A stretch of 64,000 nucleotides of DNA from Musa acuminata AAA Group. Lineage: Eukaryota; Streptophyta; Magnoliopsida; Zingiberales; Musaceae. The stretch is taken from the NCBI RefSeq assembly GCF_036884655.1, contig NC_088340.1:29224001-29288000 (forward strand). Reading direction: 5' to 3'. Below the pieces are notes generated by a model, which saw only the letters and a program-made list of their open reading frames with translations, did no database searches and was not told where the DNA came from. Positions 21,878 through 33,959 of this stretch are shown one piece after another. The position numbers were made by a program, and so were the translations under genes. The first letter of the stretch is position 1; the number at the start of each line of letters is the position of its first letter.

Positions 21878-22790
21878 ATGGCCCTTCAAGAGGGCTTTTC
21901 GGTCTTTCGTCCACCGTTCTTTAACGGATTGGACTACACTTACTGGAAAACTCGAATGAGAGTTTTCTTGATTTCTCTAAATCTGGATTTATGGAATATC
22001 GTTGAAAATGGTTTTCAACTTCCCTCTAAACCGACGAACGAATGGTCGGATTTAGAGAAGAAGTATTTTTCTTTAAACGCAAAGGCTATGAATGCCTTAT
22101 TTTGCGCTTTGGACAAAAATGAGTTCAATCGGGTTTCTACGTGCGAAACAGCTTTTGACATTTGGCGAACACTTGAAATCACGCACGAGGGAACTAGTAG
22201 AGTCAAAGACTCGAAAGTTCACTTTTTATTGCATGATTTTGAGCTTTTTCGAATGCAACCAAGCGAGACTATAGGCGACATGTACACCCGTTTCACGGAT
22301 GTCGTCAATAGTTTAAGAGCTCTTGGAAAATGTTTTTCGGATTTTGAACTCGTAAACAAGATTTTGCGTTCTCTTTCTAAGAAGTGGAATTCAAAAGTAA
22401 CTGCAATACAAGAAGCTAAAAACCTAAACAACTTACCACTTGAAGAACTAATTGGTTCGTTGATAACATACGAAATGGTGCACAATGAACAATGATGAAC
22501 AAAACAACCTTCCAAAGAACAGGAAGGATTTGGGACATAGAACATTTGAAGACCACTCGAGCATAAGCTCAAGTGATGGTGAACTTAAACTACAAATGAA
22601 ACGAAAATTAAAAAGCAAAAAGAATGGAACTACTTGCTTTAAACGCAAGAAGAAGAACAAAAGTTGGGATGAATCGAGCTCCTCCGAAGACGAAGAAAAA
22701 ATCAACAAAAGCGAGGTGGCAAACTACGCCTTAACAGCCTACGACGTTGAGGTAATTAGAATGCCTTTGATTTATTTTGAAATTACTTGA
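21878..22790 (+). CDS. SIRE-type Gag, single gene of the element, with a +1 frame change and no zinc knuckle
   Basis: The ATG at 21878 follows the primer site. The first frame (21878-22495, 205 residues) holds the lineage Gag domain: PPFFNGLDYTYWKTRMRVF, SKVHFLLHDFELFRMQPSET, TRFTDVVNSLRALGK. It ends at a stop just after TYEMVHNEQ. Homology continues in the +1 frame from about 22485 to 22790 (NNLPKNRKDLGHRTFEDHSS, then an acidic SSSEDEEKINKSEVANYALT). Where autonomous relatives have the CCHC knuckle, this copy has only CFKRKKKNKSW. The remaining ~300 C-terminal residues and all of pol are deleted. A single short insertion or two-base deletion near 22480 would explain the frame change; programmed frameshifting is possible but unsupported. 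Confidence 0.78.
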
Positions 22791-22799
22791 CGCTTTCAT

Positions 22800-25386
22800 G
22801 ATGTATTTTCTTTTTAGTTTAGAATTAATTTTCTTGAAAATTACATGATCATGCTAGTAATTTCGAAAATGATAATATTGCATATGCTATAATAAATAAA
22901 TAAAATGATCTTGATTGAAAATATGAAATCATGGTTAAGAAGTAAAAATGTGTATTACGTTGATTTCCATTGATATTTCTCGACTTTAATTAAAGATCAT
23001 GTTTGATTTGAAGAAATGCATAATGATGAAATTAAATATTTTGATTAACAATTTTATGCATGAGGTTTTAAGCCGATGATAAGCATGTGTTATTCTCATG
23101 AGTATATTTGAAAAACTATGGCAAAAATGTGCTCGAATGCATGAACGTGTTAAGATTATTTTTCGGACATTCTTGATTCAATGTTCAAATCACTTAATTG
23201 CCATGATGATTTTACACTATAACATGTTGGAAATTATATGTTTTGGATACATAAATTTTTATGATCATGAGCATGTTTTATCTTCATAATTGAACTTGAA
23301 AATCTATAGCAAAATCTTATCCGAATGCATAAAAGTACTAATTTCATTTTCGGATTCACTTAACAATTGGTATCCTAACAATCGGGTTTTCTCATACACT
23401 TATGAAAAATATTTTTCTAAAATGGATTTGATGAAATGATTCCTGCTTATAAATTCCATCTTGAAATATGAATGATAGTGTCTTTGCTTGCAAAGATTTG
23501 TTTCACATACATATCTCCTATGATTCATGTGCAGAAAAAGAATTTATAAATCATAATACAATGAGAATTCTTATGCAAAAATAAAGTGCTTTTGTGATTC
23601 TTTGCTAAAGAGAATAATTATCATGATCTTGATAATTATAACATGAAGCTCTTTATAAATCAAGATCGTTCATTATGCTCCCTACATTTATCAAAAAGGA
23701 GTTCTTCAAATGAAATGCAACTTGTCTTTTGATTTCATGATATTTTGTGAATCTCGAAATTAATTTTAATGACTTGATTATGAATTGATTTGAATAAGTT
23801 TTATTTAAATCATAATCTTGATCTTGCAAAATTGAAGTCACAAATAATATCTTGTGGTATTCATGAATTGATACTCACAATATGAAAGCATTGATATTCA
23901 TGACTTGGATTGGATTGAAACATTGTGTGCTTAAATTAATCATTCTCCTATGTTTCAAAAATTCCTTAAATGCCTTATGTGATGATTGAAAACTAACTTG
24001 ATTTATGATGAATCATGAATCATGACTTGATCTATGATGTAAATGCCTTGAAATAATTGAAATATTTAACACTTTTGTGCTCTTACCCCTACCTTCTTCT
24101 TGTTTTCAATGATAAAATGGGGAGAAGTTTTGATCATGCATGGTAGGATATAATTTGACAAAATTGATACCATCATGATATGAAACATTTATGATGTGCA
24201 ATTATGCATGCAATACTTGCTTTCTAATTATGATGTGATGTATTGCATATGATGTAAATCATGATCTAAAATGCTATGAGTGCCAAGTTACACATTTTGA
24301 GAAGAAATTGCTATATTGAAACATTAATGTAATTATGAATGGTGATATGATATCATGCATGTAATACTTCAACTTATGATAATGATGCATGCAATGATAA
24401 AATATTCATGATGAAAAATTGTCTTGACATTCATAACTTGATTATTCATCCTTTGTCATGATTTTGAAATCGTTGTAAAAGGAAAAAAGAAGTACAAAAC
24501 TGTATTCTCTCTTCCTTTTTTACAATGACAAAGGGGGAGATAGCTAGCTTGTACAAGTCAAGAAGATGCAAAAACTTGACTGCTTGCTTGCCTATCTTAA
24601 GTAGCAAAGATTGCTAACTTGCTCATTTCAAGAAGAAAAATTGTCTTCTTGAACATCACTATCTTGAATATCTTAGTTGAAGCAAAACTTGCAATTTGCA
24701 CATTGCAATAGGAAGCAAGAATCATGAGCTTACACAAGAAAGCTATCTTGTATTTGCTTTCGAAATTTTTGCTAGCTTATATATTGTGAAACTTGTATAT
24801 CGTAAAAATTGCTAGCTTGTTGGTCTAAAGAGAAGCAAAAAGTTGCTATCTCAAAAGAGGCAAAAATGCTAACTTGCGCATCTAGCAAAGTGAGCAAAAT
24901 TTTCAAGAAGCAAGAGTTGCCTTCTTGAACATCTCTAATTAGCTAGCTTACATGATGTAGAACTTGCTATCTTATATGCTATAAAACTTGCATATCTAAA
25001 ACTTGATAGCATGAATGTTCTAAGCATGATGAAATACTTGCTAAATCTTCTAGCTCCAAAGATTGCATTATGATAAAACTTGATACTATGTTTTTCATGC
25101 AATGAATTGAACCAATATCACAAACACTTGATTGTGGTACTTCTCCTTTTTGTTGATGACAAAGGGGGAGAAGTATGTTGATGACATGACATGTGATGCA
25201 TAAGTTTATGCATATGTTCATGTTGACGTGTTGCAAGTATTCATGATGAATATTGCAATGACTTGAATTCAGGTAGAATTCAAGGTTCTATCAATATGGC
25301 ATATTGATAGGGGGAGTTTGTTTAAACTCCGGGAGTTAAGTTTAACTCCGTCATCAAGTGGTTGTCATCATCAAAAAGGGGGAGAT
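22800..25386 (+). other. non-coding interior of the gag-only element with degenerate repeats and three polypurine-like tracts
   Basis: AT-rich with no pol. The part at 23430-23520 matches DNA located after pol in the + strand SIRE element, so a deletion joined gag to the 3' untranslated region. About 24540-25030 holds a degenerate repeat of TTGCTAACTTGC and AAGAAGCAA words. Polypurine-like CAAAGGGGGAGA occurs near 24531 and 25162. The true tract AAAAAGGGGGAGAT precedes the 3' LTR at ~25373-25386. Confidence 0.75.
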
Positions 25387-27879
25387 TGTTGAATCTCGTA
25401 TTTTGATGATGAAACTACTTGATATATGTTTATGATTTAATCTGCGTTTTGAGTGACGCAGGATGCTTTGATCAGGATGAGACAATTAAAGCAGGAAAAT
25501 CATGTTGTGCCGGAGGAACATGTCAGAAGATTGGACGTCGGGCCGGTGGATCGGTCGACGTATCGACAGAAGGCTTCGGGCCGTGGACTCGGGCATCGGG
25601 CCAAGAAGAGCGGGTATTGTGCCAAGGATATCGGAGTTGCGGAGTCAACTGGCCGATTGGGCAATAGGCCGCAGGAGAGGACGATGCGCCGAAGAATCAG
25701 ACGAAGCGTCGAGGGACCAATGACATGCCGGACAACTTGGTTAATTGCTAAGGATTAATTGTCTCGATCGAAGTTTTGTTTTAATTGTGCAGGATTAACT
25801 ATGATAACGATGAAGACATAAAGCGAAACAAAGTGTCGGAGTCAAGCGCGAAGGATTTGTTGCGAGTTCGAGAGTTCGACGGAAGTTCGAAGATTCGTTG
25901 GGAGTTCGCGGAGCTCGCCGAGAAAGATCGGAGCTTGCCGAAGAAGCTCGTTGGAACTCGCTAAGAACAAATCGTGAAGTCTAGGAGCTTGCCGGGAGTC
26001 CGCAGAATGGTTTCCGAGAGTTCATCGGAAGACCGCCGGAAGTTTGCCGGAAGCTCGCCAAAAGAAGTCTTGACTTGCGGACTTTGTAAAAGCTTAGAAA
26101 ATGTCTTTAAATTCATAGTTAGCACGTTAATTAGGGTTAGGATTAGGTGTTAATCCTATAACCCAAGTAGGGGCCAATTAGGCCCAAGTTCGGACTGGTT
26201 TGGACCAAGTTTGGAGCCAAACCAAGTGAGCTGGAATAGTGAAAGAGGTGCCACCGCCAGGGTTGGAGGTAGCACCGCCCAGGCTATGTCTTCCAGCGAG
26301 GTTGGGAGGTGCAACCGCCCCAGCCAGGAGGTGCAACCGCCAGGGCTGCGAGGCTGGGAGGTGCAACCGCCCCAGCCGAGAGGTGCAACCGCCCAGAGCT
26401 CAGTCTTCGAGCTAGACTGGGCGGTGCAACCTCCTCTGCCAAGAGGTAGCACCGCCAGAGCTCAAGTTTCGAGCTCTGCCAGGCGATGCAACCACCGAGC
26501 TCAGTCTTCGAGCTCTGGCAGAGAGGTGCATCAGCCTGAGCTCAGTCTCGAGCTCTGCCAGGTGATGCAATCACCGAGCTCAGTCTTCGAGCTCTGGCAG
26601 AAAGGTGCATCAGCCTGAGCTCAGTTTGGAGCTCTGCCAGGTGATGCAACCACCGAGCTCAGTTTCGAGCTCTGCCAGGTGATGCAATCACCAAGCTCAG
26701 TCTTCGAGCTCTGCCAGGTGATGCAACCATCGAGCTCAGTCTTCGAGCTCTGGCAGAGAGAAGCAATCGCCTGAGCTCAGTCTTCGAGCTCTGCCAGGCG
26801 GTGCCACCTCTCCAGTCAAGAGGTGCAACCGCCTGATCCCAGAATTCTGGGATTTGATCGATTTGATCGTTTTGAGCTCCAAATTTGAACTGGGTTGGGG
26901 CCTATAAATACCCCACCCATTCAGCACTGAAAAGATACAGATCCACACCGAATTCTTGATCTTTTCAGTGATTCTAAGAGCTCAAATTTGTGTAAAGTCC
27001 TAAAGTTCTCCTCCTTCTGTTCTTCAAGTCTTGAGTTGTAAAGAGAGGAGAGAAAGGATCTGTAAAGGTTGTCTCCTGAGCCTGTCAAAAGGAGAGAAAC
27101 TGTAAAAGGGCAGTTAGCCTTCGCCCATTGAAGGAAGGCAGCTAGTTGACGTCGGCAACCTCGTCGGTGGAGGAAGCCAAAAGTGGAGTAGGTCAAGACT
27201 GACCGAACCACTCTAAATCTCTGGTTTGCTTTTACCTTGAGCACTTTATCATTACTGCAAATCTCCTACATTGCTACTGCCCTCAGCGCCTCTACGAACG
27301 AGTTTTTAAGCTCTGATCTTTCAGAATCTGCATTCAAACGTAAATCGTGTTTTCGTACGATCTTCACACTGCAGTTTACGCTTACATTCGGATTCCATTT
27401 ATAACTGCAAATTGCTTTCTACGTAAAACGCTTTTCAAGGTTCAAAACTGCTTTTAGACGCAAAACTACATTTAGACGTAAAATTACGTTTAGACGTAAA
27501 ACTGCGTTTAGACGCAAAACTGCGTTTAGACGTAAAACTGCGTTTAGACGTAAAACTGCGTTTAGACGCAAAACTGCGTTTAGACGTAAAACTGCGTTTT
27601 GACGTAAAACTGCGTTTGGACGTAAAACTGAGTTTAGACGCAAACTGCGCTTAGACGCAAACTGTGCTTAGACGCAAACTGCGCTTAGACGCAAACTGTG
27701 TTTAGACGCAAACTGCGCTTAGACGCAAAACTGCGCTTAGACGCAAACTGCACTGTGATTCTGCTTTTATATCGAAATCATTTTTTATCGGACGAACGCA
27801 GCTTTAGCTTTTAAATTGCTGTAAGATTTCCGCTGCACTAATTCACCCCCCCCCCCTCTTAGTGCTCTCGATCCTAACA
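25387..27879 (+). repeat. 3' LTR of the gag-only element
   Basis: The LTR is 2493 bp and looks identical to the 5' LTR apart from one extra C in the homopolymer near 27846-27856. ATATA follows at 27880-27884. Confidence 0.93.
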
Positions 27880-29250
27880 ATATACCCGAGACACCTAATT
27901 CAAAAATACCCGACCCATAGGATGAGATCCCAAATGCTCTCGTGCTGAAAAAACCAAATGACGCACTTCGAATGCAAGAACCTCAAAGCACGCCTTCCGA
28001 GGTGACAAATGATAGGAAATATATAATTAGCCAATCATCGCCCATCATGCCAATGCCATGTAAGGCTCGTGGGAGGGAAAAGGCCTATACGACTTGACAC
28101 TTGCTTGCTTGCATAGATAAGAGTCCAAGAGATAACTCAGGTTAGTTATCAAATTGCCTCCCTATAGAATATTCATGAAAATATTCCTAAGAATCTAGGG
28201 ATAATTCAAGTTATTTACCAAATTACCTCCCCTTACAAAATATGTAACCGCTTAGGAGTCGAAGGGATAGCTCAGGATGGTTACGAACTACCTCCCCTAT
28301 AGAATAGTCGTAGAAATATTTTCGGGAGTGCAGGAGGCAACTCGGATTGGTTACAATTTATCTCTCCTATAGAATCTTTATGGGATATTTTGTCTCCTCA
28401 AGGTCAGGTATAAAAATACACCCTCAACTTCGGATGAGGTGGGAGTTAAAGCAAAAAGAAGTGGTTCATGGTACTAGTTTAAGTGTCGGAGGGATTGACT
28501 CGAGAAGCTCCTCTCGACTCTGGTCTTTAAATAAGTAACGACTCAAGAGAATACGCTCTCCACTTCAAACGACTCTGCGCATACAGTCTAAGGCCACGTC
28601 GTGTTGACAAAGACATCAGCGATATTTTTTCGAGAGTTCTATCATGTTATATCATGATGTTAATATTTGAATTAATTTTGATCTTTAGTTTTATTATTCT
28701 ATCTCAATATTACTTAATTTTTTTCTAATATTACATAAATGATTAAAATAACTTTCCTTTTGAATAGGAACAGAAACCAAATATCTATGCATTTGCAGAG
28801 TTGCTGTGTCCTAAATTGCTTCGCAAACCCCATGTTTTATATGGTGGCTATATCACAGGCTTTAGGCATGTTTCCGGGCATGTGAGAGACAGAGAAGATT
28901 GTGGATCTTGAATACTTATGTATTCGCCCCATGCGACGCACGCTACTTTGCACCTTTGTTGACTCACGGAAATATGGCATCCATCTCCGTCTCCCTCACT
29001 AATCTCTGAAATATTCCTGAACACAGACACAGACGTATTCTGGACTTGGGGCCAAAACTTCACTGACAAAGTACGTACGATCCATTCGTCAGAAACGCCA
29101 GCTTGACTTGACGGTGCCATGTCACTCTACTGTCACCCCAGCATTGCGAAACACAATAGCTTCTCTACGCGACCTTTGGACACGTCATATTAAACTACGC
29201 CACATATGCTTTGGGTTAGCTCCAAATGACGCAGAAAAATTGATCGCATA
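27880..29250. other. intergenic DNA
   Basis: The first few hundred bases resume the repeat-like sequence found before 19335. About 28080-28420 has a loose repeat of ATAGAATAT/TTACCTCCCC words. No convincing gene or RNA is seen. The last part should contain the promoter of the Sec14-like gene; no clear TATA box is identified. Confidence 0.4.
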
Positions 29251-29299
29251 CTGAGTGGTCGACTCGTCGAGTCGTCTACACGCTTCTGCGAAGCTTTTC

Positions 29300-29472
29300 G
29301 CCTGCATTTTGTTTGGGTTGGGACTCCACCCGATCGTCGTCAGCTAATGAGCTGCAAAAGAGGCGAGGCCGCATCTTATGTCTGCTGCTCCATTCGAAGT
29401 CGTTGATGCGGAGCAGTTCGCCGACCGACTCTCCCCCTAAAGCCAAAGAAATCGCTCTCTCTCGTTCACCAG
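29300..29472 (+). other. probable first, untranslated exon of the Sec14-like gene
   Basis: A GC- and CT-rich stretch (CGCTCTCTCTCGTTCACCAG) is followed by a good splice donor CAG/GTATGG at 29473. The next acceptor upstream of the coding start is at 32081 (TTATCAG) or 32086 (CATAG), which gives a 2.6-kb leader intron. The transcription start is unknown. A leader intron is common in plant genes, but the link is inferred from splice signals only. Confidence 0.45.
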
Positions 29473-31089
29473 GTATGGATTCTTTCTGTTCCTTTTTTCT
29501 TTGTCGGCACGCCTATTGCTTGCTAATACCGGAGTGCTTCGCCTGGAACTCATCTGAAAAAGGTTGTTTGTTTCTCTTGATTGCCGCTATGTTGATCATG
29601 GTACTCGTTTCAGACTTTTAGTTCTAGTAGGGTTTTGCGATTTGGGGGAGAGATCTGATCCGTTGGTTTCTTGATTTCGTTTGCAGTCGCATGATTTCTA
29701 GATGCATTTTCTTCTCTTAACTATTGTTCGATTCTCCTGTATATGTGATCGGAGGAAGTGGTTTTATTTGATTTTGTGATACTCCCCGTACCTGTTGTCT
29801 ATCTGCTTCCATCTGAGGATTTCTGGGTGATGAGGGAATCTTTTAATGATCTAAAACGGTCAACATTCTCTGGCTAGGAGGCACCCAATGCTTGGTTAGA
29901 TCTATTTCTCGCATCTTATTCCTCACCGTGCCGTTTACTGTTCCACAATCATAGGCTTCCTGAGGTGCTGTCACCTCATACGAAGAGATGATCACTTCTC
30001 TTCGGAGTAATTGCTGAGATAAATTAAACCAGAAAGGTGAGTGAAATCAGTCATCCGAGTTTCCACTTTGTGATTTCTTGGTTCATAGCCTCAACTAATC
30101 CCCGTCCTCTATGGCTTAGCTTGCTGAATTGGATTGTTCTTCCTCTTAGAAACCTCTTTGACACAGGCAAGTAAAATATTATGTAAACTAGATTTATAGT
30201 TGTTTATTCTGTATTTGGTGTTACTGGGAAGTGACAAAGCTTTTAGGCTGGAGGATACTTTAAATGCTGTTTGTCTATGGGGACCCAAAACTATAGTTGG
30301 AAAAGGAAGCTCCAAACTACTGAGAAGATATTTTGAGATGTATGAGATGATGGTATGGTCCGGTAGCACATCAATCATTGTTATCTGGAATCATAGGCTC
30401 TGATAGTCACAACATGGGGTTTTCTAGGCTGTATGTGCATGCTCATCGTAGGTCATAGGTCCATCACTACAGGATAGAACATTTTCCGCTGATGAACTAA
30501 GCCCATTGCTTTGAACTTCTCGTGACGTCAATTACTTGACCGATTACCCATAGTAGTTCGCTTGATATTTGCATGCTTATGGCCTGTTTAAATGTGTCAG
30601 AAATGTGTGCTCATGTTCTAAGACCATTTTCTCATTGTTACTAGAACTGACTAGAAAATCATTCATTGGAATGGCTCATAGGACAATCCAAGAATTTGTA
30701 TTTGCTAAAGATGAATAGCCTATTTTGTACACCTGCCACCAGACTGCACTTGAATAGTAAAACTCCTGTTAAATCTTCAGTTGTGAGCATTAAAAAAATT
30801 TGTTGTTCTCTTCCACTCTCATCCAGCTTTCTGTTTAAGAAAATCTTACTTTTAGCATAGCATTTCTAAGACAAATGCACAAGTGGAATATATAGGCTCC
30901 ATGAACAATTGCTGTTGAGTTTAGCTGTCTTCTTCTAATCTGTATTCCAGTATGAATTTTCAAAGTGGTCTTCGTTTTGTATCTTTTTGGACCTCTAAAC
31001 TTGGATCATCTTTGGTAGTTGGACATTCTATGTGATTATAAACTGATATTGTTGATGCATCTGAACATATTCTGCGCTACGGGCTCGCC

Positions 31090-31640
31090 TAAGTGCTCGC
31101 TCGAGCTTAGTGAGATGTTGACAAATATTAAAATTAAAAATATAAATAATGAAGGATAAGAGTGAGAAGGAGGGAGGAGGAGGAAGGAGAAGAGGGTCGT
31201 CGGGGTCCGAGAAGAGTCGTCGGTTGGGAGGGGTGCTATTGTGGAGAAGGCAACCATAGAGAAGGAGAAAAAGAAAGGGTTTACCGAGAGGAAAGGAAAA
31301 GGGAAGGAGAGAGAAGGAGAAGAGGGAGGAGGGAGAATGGTGTTGTCGGGGTCCTAGGAGGCTCAACTAGGATAGGGGAGTGTCGGGGATGGCAAGGGGA
31401 GGTGGCCTATTACGGAGGCTCAACCATCAAAGGATAATGGAGGAGGGAGAGGAGAAGAGGGAGAGCAAGGTGGGGAGGAGAGAGAGTCACCATGAGGATG
31501 TTGTTCGCCAGTTCGTCGATCGTTGGAGTGTCACCTTTGCTGCAAGAGGAAGCCATTCGTCATTGCTAGCGCTAGGTCACCCAGATAGGAGGTCAGGGAT
31601 GGTCTCACATCCAAGGGAGGGGTGGTGGGGGTAAGCTATC
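31090..31640. other. purine-rich block in the leader intron
   Basis: A G/A-rich stretch on the + strand, flanked upstream by CTCGCCTAAGTGCTCGCTCG. Its ORFs on both strands are low-complexity shadows. It could be an old small transposon, but no terminal repeats were found. Confidence 0.3.
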
Positions 31641-31690
31641 AGTCATTTAGTTAAACCGAACCAGCATCATTGGGTTCAATTAGATTGAAC

Positions 31691-31726
31691 CAGGATTAGT
31701 TCAAGCATGTGCTTGAACTAATCCTG
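31691..31726. repeat. perfect 17-bp palindrome in the leader intron
   Basis: Arms CAGGATTAGTTCAAGCA and its reverse complement are separated by TG. A second, smaller palindrome (GGTTCAAT-TAG-ATTGAACC) lies just upstream at 31673-31691. They may mark a folded foldback element. Confidence 0.7.
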
Positions 31727-32117
31727 AACCTTTTGACAGTGATGGTTTATTCTTGTTGTAACTGCGGTTATTGTTAATGCATCTGAATCTTTTCTGAAGG
31801 TATATATATTTCACCCTTTTCGTAAAACAATGTCACTTGTTGAATTAGACTATGACCATTAAAAAATTTATTATTCCTTCAATCTCATTAAAAAATTTAT
31901 TATTCCTTCAATCTCTTTCTGTGACTTAATCTGTGGCGTAGGATCCATTTACAATTAAGAGATCCATTGTGGATGGATATTTTAATTTCTTTTTGGGTTG
32001 AGATTGATGTGTTTTTTCTGTAATAGCATGAATGATGCAAGTTCTGTTTTATTAACCTGATAATAACATACGTGTTATCAGCATAGGTTGGACTTGGTTC
32101 TGGACTACCTCTTGATC

Positions 32118-33806
32118 ATGTTCAGAAGGAAGCATAGCTCTAATGATGACCAGGATCATGCTGCTCCACAAGAAGAAAAGGTAATGAGTGAATTCAGCTT
32201 TAAAGAAGCAAAGATCCAAAGATCGGATATGTCATTTGTGTTTATTCTTAAACTCTGAAAATCCAGTCTTTTATTTAGTTTTCACTAAATTTATTTTTTA
32301 GATAAATAATGCTGAATTGTGTGATCATATTAGTATGTTTTGCATGATAAATTGCAACACTAGCTATGGGTTCCCAACAATATGTAATTTTGTCATTTTT
32401 GTTCCTATTTGGCATCTTAATTTCAAAATTTTGTTATTTAGATCCCTCTGGATTGTAACATGTTCCATGCCAATAATTTTTCATATGAAGATTTTAAAGA
32501 GGTTTTCGTCAAGATGTCTTATATGATAATGCAGTCGGTAGTCTAGTACTAAATAACATATATTTCTCGCATATGTATGCAAAATGTTAGCTTGCAATTC
32601 CATTGTGCCATTTTCAAAATGGATCTGCGACACATTAATCTGGTCCAAGATCAAAAGAGCTTAATCTAGATAGGGAAGTCAAGTCATAGACAACTTTAGT
32701 AGGTTGTTTTCCTTCTCTATATATATTTTGTTGTAATTGTTCAACAAACAGGTCAAAGAGCTCAGAGCTGCTATTGGACCCTTATCCGGACATAGCTTAA
32801 TGTTCAGCGACGATGCATGCCTGCGGAGATACCTGGTAGCTCGGAACTGGAACATTGATAAGTCAAAGAAAATGTTACAAGAGACACTTAAGTGGAGAGC
32901 GACTTATAAGCCAGAGGAAATTCGTTGGGTGAGCTCAATTTAGGTGGTTGATTTTGAATGTCCGCAAAATTACAGCCATGTTTTACCCTATTATTTGGTT
33001 TGTTTCAGCATGAAGTTGCAGTCGAAGGCGAAACCGGTAAGGTGTATAGAGCAGATTTTCAAGATCGCGAGGGGAGATCTGTTCTTGTGCTGAGACCAGG
33101 GAAACAGGTTTGGCAATGATCGTTTCATTTTCTCAGAAATCATCATGTTATTCAGCATCGAGAATGGAGACGATAACCATTGAGATGTTGCAGAACACAT
33201 CGTCGCATGACAACCAACTCAGGCATCTGGTGTATCTCCTAGAAAATGCCATTATCAATTTACCCGATGGCCAAGAGCAAATGATCTGGCTGATAGACTT
33301 CACAGGATGGTCACTAAGCAACTCAGTGCCCATCAAGACTGCTCGAGAGACGGCAAACATCTTGCAGAGTCACTATCCTGAGAGGCTTGCAGCTGCATTC
33401 CTTTACAATCCTCCAAGAATTTTTGAATCATTCTGGAAGGTATGAGCCTTTCCTCCTTGTTTCGTCAAATATGAAGGAAAAACTGTGATTTAATTTGTAA
33501 GATGCTGATGGTGCTCCATTTTTTCACATGCAGATAGTTAAGTATTTCTTGGACCCGAAAACCTTTCAGAAGGTGAAGTTCGTATACCCAAAGAACGAAG
33601 AGAGCATGGGAGTAATGCATAAGAACTTTGATCCGGAGATACTACCCGAGGAATTTGGAGGAAAGAGCAAGGTACAATATGACCATGATGAGTTCTCAAA
33701 ATTGATGTCAAAGGATGATGTTAAGACTGCGAGCTTTTGGAAACCGGACGAGAAGACCACCTTGGTTGCACCGGAACCTGCACATTTTGTTGCCCAAGCA
33801 AGTTGA
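32118..33806 (+). CDS. Sec14-like CRAL-TRIO domain lipid-transfer protein, 285 residues, five coding exons
   Basis: Coding exons, all joined in phase 0: 32118-32180, 32752-32928, 33009-33107, 33194-33439, 33534-33806. Donors and acceptors are GT/AG. The protein has a short polar N-terminus and a CRAL-TRIO-N helical segment at residues ~22-80 (DDACLRRYLVARNWNIDKSK). The CRAL-TRIO lipid-binding fold runs from ~85 to 240 (WLIDFTGWSLSNSVPIKT, NILQSHYPERLAAAFLYNPP, KVKFVYPKN, ILPEEFGGKS). The family binds phosphatidylinositol or other lipids in a closed pocket and moves or presents them between membranes. There is no signal peptide or extra GOLD or nodulin domain, so it is a small cytosolic Sec14-type protein. 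The ATG is the first in the exon and gives the usual family length. All exons are open, so the gene looks functional. A single transposon-free gene flanked by repeats. Confidence 0.92.
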
Positions 33807-33916
33807 CCAAACCATTAGCTTGTAGAACCAAGTTGAGCGAACTATTCAATCCGCCTGACATTGTTGTTATGAACTAAGGTCTCTCTTCTTCTCTACTCGT
33901 TTTAGGATCTCCACTA

Positions 33917-33922
33917 AATAAA
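33917..33922 (+). terminator. polyadenylation signal of the Sec14-like gene
   Basis: AATAAA about 110 bases after the stop codon, the usual distance for a plant 3' UTR. Confidence 0.5.
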
Positions 33923-33959
33923 GCACTTAGCGTTTCTGGATTTCATTTCGTCAATGGAA

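Larger units (their letters stand above)
19336..27879 (+). mobile_element. gag-only, non-autonomous SIRE-related LTR element (TR-GAG type)
   Basis: LTRs of 2492 and 2493 bp (19336-21827, 25387-27879) start TGTTGAATCTCG and end CCTAACA, with the duplication ATATA on both sides (19331-19335, 27880-27884). All reading frames in the two LTRs are identical at a constant offset of 6051. The only difference noticed is 10 versus 11 C in a homopolymer. The 3.56-kb interior has a primer site, a gag gene, ~2.6 kb of AT-rich non-coding DNA and a polypurine tract. It has no protease, integrase or RT. It therefore depends on proteins from another element, most simply an autonomous SIRE relative, and it inserted very recently. 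Confidence 0.93.

Noticed and set aside
31028..31640. Gly/Arg- and Pro/Ser-rich frames in the purine-rich block
   Set aside because: Low-complexity shadows inside the leader intron.
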